Positions 1 to 7,308 of a stretch of 9,509 nucleotides of DNA are shown one piece after another; the first letter of the stretch is position 1; each line of letters starts with the position of its first letter. The position numbers and the translations under genes are program-made. The stretch covers positions 1 through 9,509 of the forward strand of contig CAIOSS010000669.1 in assembly GCA_903860995.1 (NCBI GenBank), in the 5' to 3' direction. A model generated the notes under the pieces. That model was not told where the DNA came from, did no database searches, and saw only the letters and a list, made by a program, of their open reading frames with translations. This DNA comes from an uncultured delta proteobacterium (GTDB lineage: Bacteria > Myxococcota_A > Polyangia > Polyangiales > Ga0077539).

Positions 1-525
1 CGGGGCGAGGTGCGCGCGGCGGAGGCCACGGCGGCGGAGGCCACGGCGAGGGAGGTGCGGCAGGGGCGCGAGGCGCTGGCGCCGCTCTCGGTGGGCCTGG
101 AGGGGCAGCAGGTGGCCGTCGGGCCGCAGGAGACGGCGAGCACGCTGGGCATGTCGCTGCGCTGGGAGCTGCCCCTCGCGCGGCGGGCGCAGGGCGAGCG
201 CGCGGTGTCGGCGGCGGAGTCCCAGGCGGCGCGGTTCGACGCGCGGGCGCTGCAGCGGGTGGTGTCCCGCGAGGTGGAGGCCTCGGCGGCGCGGCTGGAG
301 AGCGCGCTCGCGGAGCTCGAGGTGCTTGAGCAGCGGGCGCTGCCGGCCGCGACCCACCTGGAGCAGCAGGCGACGGTGACCTGGACGGCGGGGAGCCTGG
401 AGTGGTTCCGGGTGCAGGAGGCGCGGCGCGAGCGGCTCGAGCTGGCCGCGCGGGCGCTAGAGGTGCTTCGCGAGGCGTGGCTGGCGCGCATCGACCTCGA
501 CCGGGCGACGGGGGCGGAGCCGTGA
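1..525 (+). CDS. Outer-membrane efflux protein, CzcC/TolC family, C-terminal part (5' end outside window)
   Basis: Outer-membrane channel subunit of a tripartite efflux system, expected to form the periplasmic alpha-barrel and outer-membrane pore that docks on an RND pump and its fusion protein. The frame is open from base 1, so the start lies upstream; the GTG at 10 is probably internal. About 174 residues remain of a family normally about 400–450 long. Visible features are the second-repeat strand motif of OEP proteins, SLRWELPLARRAQGERA, followed by long Ala/Glu/Arg-rich amphipathic helices with few prolines or cysteines. It ends with TGA at 523, overlapping the start of a small membrane peptide. 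The expected partners (RND and fusion protein) lie on the opposite strand, convergent and damaged, which is unusual because these genes normally share one operon. Family assignment is fairly secure; the metal specificity cannot be read. Confidence 0.75.
   Translation, partial: RGEVRAAEATAAEATAREVRQGREALAPLSVGLEGQQVAVGPQETASTLGMSLRWELPLARRAQGERAVSAAESQAARFDARALQRVVSREVEASAARLESALAELEVLEQRALPAATHLEQQATVTWTAGSLEWFRVQEARRERLELAARALEVLREAWLARIDLDRATGAEP
16..45 (+). repeat. 15-bp perfect tandem duplication inside the efflux gene
   Basis: Two adjacent identical copies of GCGGCGGAGGCCACG (16–30 and 31–45). The unit is a multiple of three and encodes AAEAT twice in a helical Ala/Glu-rich stretch, so it lengthens the coil without changing the frame. 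It is likely a simple replication-slippage product. Confidence 0.7.
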
Positions 526-611
526 ACACCCTGATGCGCGCCGGCGCGTCGGCGCTGCTCGCGGCGGCGCTGGTGGGCGTCGCGGTGATGCTCTTCGGCG
601 CGGGGCAGTAG
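522..611 (+). CDS. 29-residue single-span membrane peptide, translationally coupled to the efflux gene
   Basis: A GTG start overlaps the TGA of the preceding outer-membrane efflux gene in the form GTGA, the usual signature of translational coupling. The product starts MNTLMRAGAS and continues as one uninterrupted hydrophobic Ala/Leu/Val segment (about residues 9–26), then ends GAGQ; the short N-terminal segment carries one arginine. It could be a small membrane peptide accompanying the efflux system. I recognise no family. Because Ala/Val/Leu-rich frames arise easily in such G+C-rich DNA, the ORF could be spurious; the exact stop/start overlap and the uniform hydrophobicity are the arguments for it. 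Confidence 0.45.
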   Translation: MNTLMRAGASALLAAALVGVAVMLFGAGQ

Positions 612-612
612 C

Positions 613-629
613 GGGGGCTCTCCGCCCCC
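613..629. terminator. GC hairpin between convergent genes
   Basis: GGGGGC (613–618) pairs with GCCCCC (624–629) across the five-base loop TCTCC, directly after the stop of the small peptide and beyond the 645 stop on the other strand. The C run continues to 634 (ten Cs). It has a terminator-like position and shape, but neither strand has a T tract, so intrinsic termination is uncertain. Confidence 0.35.
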
Positions 630-644
630 CCCCCAGGCGGTCGC

Positions 645-2896
645 TCAGGCCTCGTCGGTGTCCGTCTTGGCGGGCGCAGCGCGATCGCGCGCAGCAGCGC
701 CGGCAGCAGGAAGATGCCCAGCAGGGTGCTCGACACCAGGCCGCCGATGACCACGGTCGCGAGCGGGCGCTGCACCTCGCTGCCCGCCGAGGTCGAGATG
801 GCCATCGGGGCGAAGCCCAGGGCGGCCACCGCGGCGGTGAGCAGCAGCGGTTGCAGGACCGTCACCGCGCCGTCGATCAGGGCGCGGTCGGGGGGGGCGC
901 CCTCGTCGGCCCGGCGGCGGATCTCGCTCGCCATCACCACGCCGTTGAGCACGGCGATGCCGCAGAGGGCGATGAACCCGATGGCCGCCGGGAGGCTGAA
1001 GGACATCCCGCGCAGGCTCAGCGCCACGATGCCGCCGATGAGCGCGAAGGGCACCCCCGAGAACACCGCGAGCGAGTACCGGATGTTGCCGAACATCAGG
1101 TACAGCATCCCCAGGATGAGCCCGAGGCTCACCGGCACCACCACCGCGAGGCGGTCGCGGGCGCGGGCGAAGTTCTCGAACTGACCGCTCCACTCGACGC
1201 GGTAGCCCGGCGGCAGGGTCACCTCGCGCTCGACCCGCGCGCGGGCGTCGGCGACGAAGCCCACCAGGTCGCGGCCGCGGATGTTCACCTCGACGCGCAG
1301 CCGGCGCGCCATGCCCTCGCGGCTGATCTGCGCGGGGCCGTCCTCCTCGGTCACGTCGGCGACCTGCCCGAGCGGCACCAGGCCGCCCTCGGAGTCGCCC
1401 ACCGGGAGCCCCTCGATGCTCTCCGCGCCGCGCCCGATGGGCGGCAGCAGCACCCGCAGGTCGAAGCGCCGGTGGCCGTCGAACATCACCCCCACGCGCC
1501 GCCCCTGCCGGGTGGCCTCGACCGCGGCCAGCACGTCGTCGGCCGCGATGCCGTGCCGCGCCAGGCGCTGCCGGTCGACCCGCACCTGCATCATCGGCAG
1601 GCCCAGCGCCCGCTCGACGCGCACGTCGCCCGCGCCGGGCGTCCCCCGCATCAGCCGCCCGACGCGGTCGCCGAGGTCCGTGAGCACGTTGAGGTCCTCG
1701 CCGAAGAGGTGGATCGCCACGTCGGCGCGCGAGCCCGAGATGAGCGTGGCGACCTCCGCGCGGCCCGTCATGGCCAGCGAGGTCACCACCTCGGGGAAGC
1801 GCGCGAGCACCCGCTCGGTCGCGAGGTCGAGGCGCCGCGCCTCGGTGAACCCGATCGAGGGGATGCGGCGGATGGCCACCACGATGTCGCCCTCGTCGAT
1901 GCGCGGGACGAAGTCCGCCCCGAGCCCGCCGGCCACCGGCACCGTCAGCGCCAGGCCCGCCAGCGCCGCGATGAAGAGCGCCCGGCGCTGCTTCACCGCC
2001 CACGCCACGCCGCGCGCGTACGGCGCCTCCAGGTGGTGCAGCAGCCCGTGGCTGCCGGGCTTCTTCGGCGGCCGCAGGAAGGTCACCGCCCCGGCCGGGA
2101 AGACCACCAGCGCGAACACGATCGACCCGCCGAGCGCGAGCGCCATCGTCGTGGCCATCGGGCGGAACATCTTCCCCTCGGTGCCCTCCAGCGAGAGCAG
2201 CGGGAGGTACACCAGCAGGATGATGAGCACCGAGAACACCACCGGCCGCGCCACCTGGCGCACCGAGGCCGCGACGGCCTCGCGGTAGTTCTGCTGGTTG
2301 ATGTCGTGCAGGGCGAGGCGCGCGAGCGCGGCCTCCAGCATCACGATGGGCCCGTCGACCAGGAAGCCGAAGTCGATCGCGCCGAGGGACATCAGGTTGC
2401 CCGTCACCCCGAGCTGCCGCATCCCGAACACCGCCAGGATCATCGCGAAGGGGATGCCCAGCGTGACCAGCAGGCTGCCGCGCATCGAGCCCAGCAGCAC
2501 CAGCAGCACCAGGGACACCAGCAGCGCGCCCTCGAGCAGGTTGTGGCCCACGGTGGTGAGCGTGCGGTCGATGAACTGCGCCCGGTCGTACACCTCGTCG
2601 ATGTGCACCCCCGCCGGGAGCGTGCGCCGCAGCGCCTCGATGCGGTCGTGCACGCTGCGCACCACGGTGCGGGAGTTCTGCCCGAGGAGCATCATCACGA
2701 TGCCGCTGACCACCTCCCCGCGGCCGTCTTGCGTGACCACGCCCTGCGGGAGCGAGGCCCCGATGCGCGCCTCGCCCAGGTGCCGGATCTGCACCGGCGT
2801 GCCGTCGGCGTCCGTGGCCACCACCACCGACGCGAGGTCCGTGAGGTCGCGCAGCTGGGCCTCGCCGCGGATGGTGAACTGCTCCGCGCCGCGCTC
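645..2896 (-). pseudogene. CzcA/CusA-family (HME) RND efflux pump, N-terminally truncated and frameshifted
   Basis: Inner-membrane proton/metal-ion antiporter of the heavy-metal RND family. From about 2896 to 683 one frame reads some 738 residues in register with the family. It starts at ERGAEQFTIRGEAQLRDL, then has the first TM block, the TM4 signature DFGFLVDGPIVMLE (2333–2374) with the three acidic residues matching D402/D408/E415 of CzcA, then EGKMFRPMA, and the C-terminal half with DFVPRIDEGD, GQFENFARARDRL, IALCGIAVLNGVV and EVQRPLATVVIGGL. A full pump is about 1,040 residues, so roughly the first 230 (TM1 and most of the first porter region) are missing. At the 3' end this frame has no stop and stays open to base 1; a natural-looking ending (AKTDTDEA, stop at 645) lies one frame over, implying an indel near 665–700. 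It is probably nonfunctional as written. Confidence 0.85.
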
Positions 2897-3327
2897 CCTC
2901 CAGCGCCCGCGCCCATGGCCGCGAGGCGCTGCATGGCGCCGGTGGCCTCGGCCTCGAAGCGCGCCACGTCGGCGCGGGCGTCTTCCACCGCGCGGGCCGT
3001 GGTGAGCCGCTGGCGATAGAGCTCGGTCTCCCGGGCGAGCCGGGCCCGCGCCGCGGTGGCCTGGGCCTGCGCCGACACCCGCGCGGCCAGCACGTCGCCG
3101 AGGCTCACGCTCTCGATCTCGACGAGGGCGGTGCCCACCTCCACGGCGTCGCCGACCCCGGCCATCACCCGGGTCACCCGGCCGCGGATGCGGGCGCCGA
3201 CGTCGGCCACGTGGTCGGGGTCGAAGTCCACCGAGCCCGCGAGGTCGAGCGCGGGCGCGAGCGCGCGGGGCGTCACGGCCGCCGTCACCAGCCCGAAGCG
3301 CCGCACGAACTCCTCGGACACCTGCAC
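2897..3327 (-). pseudogene. CzcB/CusB-type membrane fusion protein, N-terminal fragment fused out of frame to the RND gene
   Basis: Periplasmic adaptor that would link the RND pump to the outer-membrane channel. From a GTG at 3327, preceded by GGAGG, about 140 residues match the family: VQVSEEFVRRFGLVT, then a lipoyl-like half-motif ARIRGRVTRVMAGVGDAVE (residues 45–63), then a long helical hairpin (about 75–137) ending QRLAAMG. The returning lipoyl half, the beta-barrel and the membrane-proximal domain, some 200 or more residues, are absent. At about 2897–2913 the sequence passes straight into RND coding sequence in a different frame; the fusion-protein frame then runs through nonsense to a stop at 2695. 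The N-terminus also lacks a signal peptide or anchor, and an in-frame TGA lies at 3382–3384. It is therefore truncated at both ends. Confidence 0.8.
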
Positions 3328-3498
3328 CCTCGCGCCCCCCTCCGGCCGCCCGCAGCGGGGCGCGCGAACCGTGGACGGACGTCATGTCGACGGCATCCGT
3401 TCGCAGGGCCCATGCCGCGCGTGAAACCCTGTATTTTTCGAGGATATGCCGGGCGGCGGGCGGGCGCTGGGGTGCGGCGCGCGGCCCTCCCCCCCGGG

Positions 3499-3514
3499 GC
3501 GGGGTGGTCCCCGC
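3499..3514 (-). terminator. GC hairpin just after the phosphatase stop codon
   Basis: On the minus strand GCGGGG-ACCA-CCCCGC forms a perfect 6-bp stem with a 4-base loop, five bases after the phosphatase TGA. There is no following T tract. The rest of the 192-bp gap (3328–3519) holds a short A/T-rich patch near 3430–3446 but no promoter I can support. Confidence 0.4.
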
Positions 3515-3519
3515 GACGT

Positions 3520-5196
<1,677 letters not shown>

Positions 5197-5207
5197 CTCG
5201 CCGGACG

Positions 5208-5234
5208 CTAGAACGCTGCGGAGTTCGGTGTAAA
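5208..5234 (-). promoter_or_regulatory. Weak sigma-70-like promoter before the phosphatase gene
   Basis: On the minus strand TTTACA (5229–5234) and TTCTAG (5208–5213) are separated by 15 bp, shorter than the ideal 17. They lie 12 bp or more upstream of the ATG at 5196. This is a weak candidate for expression independent of hcp. Confidence 0.2.
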
Positions 5235-5287
5235 CCGCCGCCGCCCCGCGGACGGGCGGGCGCCCAAATGGCCGAAGCCCCCGCCGA

Positions 5288-5307
5288 CACTCCCCGCGAA
5301 GGGAGTG
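5288..5307 (-). terminator. Hairpin downstream of hcp
   Basis: CACTCCC (5288–5294) and GGGAGTG (5301–5307) form a perfect 7-bp stem with a 6-base loop, 45 bp after the hcp stop and 91 bp before the phosphatase start. No T tract follows. It could be a partial terminator or an mRNA-stabilising hairpin setting a high Hcp to phosphatase ratio. Confidence 0.45.
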
Positions 5308-5351
5308 AAGGACAGGGGCTCCGTAGAACCGCTGGTGCTCTCAAACCGCGA

Positions 5352-5843
5352 TCAGATGTTGGCGCTCCAGGAGTCCTCGTGGATCACGCCGCCGGGGGTC
5401 CACTCCCAGGAGATCGTGTGGAACACGAAGGTGATCTCCTCGAGGGCGGGGTCGGTCGCGGTCGCGGGGACGATGGTGTCGGGCACAATCTGCTTCTGAG
5501 AAGCGATGCGGCCCTGCTTGATCTCGACCGTGTAGAACTGCTCGGTCGTGCCGTCGCCGTTGGGGTTCGGGCGGAAGAACTTGAACTTCGCCTCGATGAC
5601 CTGGTTGTTGACGAGCGCCTTGCAGAGCAGCGGCGAGGACTTGTCGATGCGCTTGCGGATGAGCAGCGGCTCGTACTGACGGCGACCGGTCGCCATGCCC
5701 GAGCCCGCCTCGCGGGCGGTCTTCACGGCCTGCTCGTAGTAGACGCACTCGATCGAGCCCTCACGGCCGAGGCTCGTCTGGGTGCTGTCGCCCTTGATTT
5801 CAACGCCGCTCGCCTTGAGGTAGCAATGTACGGTTTCGGCCAT
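5352..5843 (-). CDS. hcp: Type VI secretion system tube protein Hcp
   Basis: Hcp (TssD) forms stacked hexameric rings that make the inner tube of the type VI secretion apparatus and is itself expelled. The 163-residue product matches the family's usual length. Typical segments are an N-terminal strand MAETVHCYLKASGVEIKG, the central LLIRKRIDKSSPLL (60–73), the strand EQFYTVEIKQGRI (101–113), and the final ITFVFHTISWEW (127–138). I chose the ATG at 5843 because it begins the conserved domain and has a purine-rich GAGAGA upstream; a longer in-frame start at 5939 would put the coding sequence over the -12 element of a strong sigma-54 promoter. No other T6SS component (VgrG, sheath, ClpV, TssJLM) is in the window, so this is either an orphan hcp or the edge of a cluster. 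The phosphatase gene follows on the same strand. Confidence 0.92.
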   Translation of the reverse strand: MAETVHCYLKASGVEIKGDSTQTSLGREGSIECVYYEQAVKTAREAGSGMATGRRQYEPLLIRKRIDKSSPLLCKALVNNQVIEAKFKFFRPNPNGDGTTEQFYTVEIKQGRIASQKQIVPDTIVPATATDPALEEITFVFHTISWEWTPGGVIHEDSWSANI

Positions 5844-5890
5844 GGTGGTCTCTCGTGCAGGCGTTCTTGGAAGGGGTTTTGATCCGAGCG

Positions 5891-6009
5891 GCCGGTGCCT
5901 GATACCGCGCCGCCCGGCGACGAACCCTTGAGCACCCATCGTGCCAGCGACGCGCCGCCCAGCGAACGCCGCGCGCTTCCGCTACGCCCGCCGTGCATCA
6001 GGCACCGGC
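5891..6009. repeat. Perfect 13-bp inverted repeat bracketing the hcp promoter
   Basis: GCCGGTGCCTGAT (5891–5903) recurs as its exact reverse complement ATCAGGCACCGGC (5997–6009), with 93 bp between the arms. The centre falls at 5950, beside the sigma-54 site. Relative to the predicted start at 5920, the arms lie at about +18 to +30 and -77 to -89. They could be paired protein-binding sites supporting a DNA loop; the arms themselves are not palindromic. Confidence 0.6.
5931..5947 (-). promoter_or_regulatory. Sigma-54 (RpoN) promoter of hcp
   Basis: Read on the minus strand the site is CTGGCACGATGGGTGCT, against the consensus YTGGCACGRNNNTTGCW: every defined position matches except the first T of TTGC. 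The essential GG and GC dinucleotides are exactly ten bases apart. Transcription would begin near 5920, giving a leader of about 77 nt to the hcp ATG. Sigma-54 control of hcp genes through enhancer-binding proteins is known in other bacteria (for example VasH in Vibrio cholerae). Confidence 0.75.
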
Positions 6010-6135
6010 GCCGCTTCGACGGAGCCCGTGCCGCGGTTGGACGCGACGCACACCGTCGGTGCGATCGGGGCCGGGGTGGTCGGCGCGAGCGGGGAGATAT
6101 CGCCGGGCGGAGCAGCGTTTGGACTCGCGGCGACA

Positions 6136-6159
6136 CCCGTTGGACGATCGTCCCACGGG
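6136..6159. promoter_or_regulatory. 24-bp imperfect palindrome, operator-like
   Basis: The core GGACGATCGTCC (6142–6153) is a perfect 12-bp palindrome. It is flanked, after one mismatched pair, by CCCGT (6136–6140) and ACGGG (6155–6159), so 22 of 24 positions are symmetric. It lies about 216–239 bp upstream of the predicted hcp start and 104 bp before the plus-strand ATG, so it could serve an activator of hcp or a regulator of the 247-residue gene. Confidence 0.5.
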
Positions 6160-6176
6160 CCGCATGAACCCCTCTC

Positions 6177-6196
6177 GAATACCTGCCAAGGTATTC
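6177..6196. promoter_or_regulatory. 20-bp palindrome with 8-bp arms, operator or leader hairpin
   Basis: GAATACCTGCCAAGGTATTC has perfect 8-bp arms around the centre GCCA. Its A/T content stands out sharply from the surrounding G+C-rich DNA, as expected for a binding site of a dimeric regulator. It lies 66 bp before the ATG at 6263. No T tract follows, so a terminator is unlikely; if transcribed it would fold as a leader hairpin. Confidence 0.55.
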
Positions 6197-6262
6197 TGTC
6201 GGGCCTCCCGGCGGCGCGAAGACCCTTCCCCCGCCCGTACACTCTCCGGTAAGATCGACCGC

Positions 6263-7006
6263 ATGGCACGAGTGAAGCAGTCGAAGTCCCCCGCCCCGAA
6301 GAAGAAGCCCGCGGTCCCGGTCGCAGCCAAGGTGAAGCCCGTCCAGAAGCCCCGCTCGCAGCGCCTGCGCGACAAGGGCCGCGCCGCCATCTCGCTCATC
6401 CGCAAGCGCCGCGCGACCCTGGCCGACGACTTCCTCGACGTGGGTGAGGCGCTGCGCACGCTCAAGGGCGAGGGGATGTTCGAGGCGCTCGGGCGCGCCG
6501 ACTTCGACGACGTGTGCGGGCGCGACCTCGACCTCGCGGAGTCCACCGCCGACGCCATGATCGCCCTCTCCGAGCGCATCGAGCGCGAGCTGGAGAAGGA
6601 GCTCGGCCGCGATCGATCGAGCGCGCTGCTCGCCCTCGTCGACGCCGTGCCCGAAGACGACCGCCCGATGAACCTCCTCGACGCCACGCTCCAGCTCCCC
6701 ACCGGCGGCAAGCTGGTGGTGCGCGGCGCGACGGCCTCCGAGGTGCGCGAGGCCGCCCGCAGCTTCCGCCTCGTGCGCGGCGCCAAGCAGGGCAAGCGCT
6801 CCCGGGGCTTCACCACCACCCCCGAGGAGAAGCGACGCTTCACCGCCGTCGAGAAGCGCTGGCGGGCCCGCCGCGACCTCGCGGGCCTCGTGCACACCCG
6901 CCTCGTGGCCTCGCGCCGCGCGCACGGCGCCGAGGTCGACGTCCGCCTCCCGCTCGAGATCTGGGAGCGCATCGAGCTCCCCAACGCCCCGAAGCCCCCG
7001 CGCTGA
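6263..7006 (+). CDS. Uncharacterised 247-residue basic protein with Lys/Pro/Ala-rich tail
   Basis: I do not recognise a named family. Residues 1–33 are a low-complexity Lys/Pro/Ala tail containing SPAPKKKPAVP and VKPVQKPRS, reminiscent of histone H1-like or ribosome/DNA-binding tails. Residues 34–115 are strongly helical, with LADDFLDVGEALRTLKG followed by FEALGRADFDDVC and DLAESTADAMIALSERI; the last stretch has the look of a helix-turn-helix. A middle part has acidic PEDDRP (130–135) and short strands LPTGGKLVVRGA (145–156), and residues 175–205 are again highly basic. I chose the ATG at 6263 because the upstream frame is Arg/Pro-rich noise crossing two palindromes. A nucleic-acid-binding role is plausible by charge only. 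It diverges from hcp and may share regulation with it. Confidence 0.75.
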   Translation: MARVKQSKSPAPKKKPAVPVAAKVKPVQKPRSQRLRDKGRAAISLIRKRRATLADDFLDVGEALRTLKGEGMFEALGRADFDDVCGRDLDLAESTADAMIALSERIERELEKELGRDRSSALLALVDAVPEDDRPMNLLDATLQLPTGGKLVVRGATASEVREAARSFRLVRGAKQGKRSRGFTTTPEEKRRFTAVEKRWRARRDLAGLVHTRLVASRRAHGAEVDVRLPLEIWERIELPNAPKPPR

Positions 7007-7013
7007 CCAGCGC
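7000..7013. terminator. Palindrome spanning two convergent stop codons
   Basis: GCGCTG (7000–7005) and CAGCGC (7008–7013) flank two bases and cover the TGA of the 247-residue gene and the last base of the TAG of the minus-strand small ORF. With a realistic loop only 4 bp of stem remain, so it is at best a weak bidirectional terminator. Confidence 0.25.
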
Positions 7014-7243
7014 TACGCCACCCGCTCGGCCCCGCCCGCCCCGTCGTTGGCGGGCGGCATCACCAGCACCCAGCCCTGCGCCACGCAGTACCGCTCGGCC
7101 CCGAGCACCGCGGCCTCCGTCGCCCGCTCGCTGCGCCGCGCCGCGCGGTACACCACCCGCCCGCTGCCGATCGCCCGCAGCGCCACGGTGACCGTCGCCC
7201 CGCGCCGCCAGACCTCCAACCGCACCGCCCGCACGCTGTTCAT
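7013..7243 (-). CDS. Possible small protein of 76 residues
   Basis: From an ATG at 7243 to a TAG at 7013 the frame encodes MNSVRAVRLEVWRRGATVTV, then ALRAIGSGRVVYRAARRSER, a helix-like ATEAAVLGAERYCVAQG and the strand WVLVMPP. The beta-beta-alpha-beta pattern, with alternating hydrophobics and a closing Gly-Trp, looks like a real small fold rather than shadow coding. No family is recognised, and no good ribosome-binding site is visible. It begins 65 bp after the SDR stop on the same strand, so it may be the last gene of that unit, and it ends six bases from the convergent 247-residue gene. Confidence 0.5.
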   Translation of the reverse strand: MNSVRAVRLEVWRRGATVTVALRAIGSGRVVYRAARRSERATEAAVLGAERYCVAQGWVLVMPPANDGAGGAERVA

Positions 7244-7308
7244 GTCCGCAGCACACACCCGCGCGGATCGCGAGTCCAGCCGGGGTGTGACATAGCCTGT
7301 CCGGGCAA

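Larger units (their letters stand above)
5844..6262. other. Divergent regulatory region between hcp and the 247-residue gene
   Basis: 419 bp with no convincing gene; the frames crossing it are Arg/Pro-rich extensions of the flanking ORFs. It holds the sigma-54 promoter of hcp, a 13-bp inverted repeat around that promoter, a 10-bp direct repeat CGCGCCGCCC (5906–5915 and 5951–5960), and two palindromes at 6136–6159 and 6177–6196 closer to the plus-strand gene. TACACT at 6238–6243 could be a -10 element for the plus-strand gene, but no matching -35 is seen. Confidence 0.7.

Noticed and set aside
645..2003. Minus-strand open frame of 452 codons ending at 645
   Set aside because: It is one frame off the RND coding frame and Arg/Pro/Gly-rich; only its last dozen or so codons look like a real C-terminus.
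851..3019. Plus-strand open frame of 722 codons
   Set aside because: It is antisense to the RND/MFP genes; the product is His/Arg/Ala-rich with no domain, a product of G+C-rich codon use.
5844..5939. Extended hcp start at 5939
   Set aside because: It would add 32 Arg/Pro/Gly-rich residues unlike Hcp and cover the -12 element of the sigma-54 promoter.
5993..6262. Upstream starts for the 247-residue gene
   Set aside because: The added 90 residues are Arg-rich noise crossing an inverted-repeat arm and two palindromes.
6264..6280. Second sigma-54-like match TGGCACGAGTGAAGCA on the plus strand
   Set aside because: It lies on the first codons of the 247-residue gene and lacks the TT of the -12 element; probably chance.
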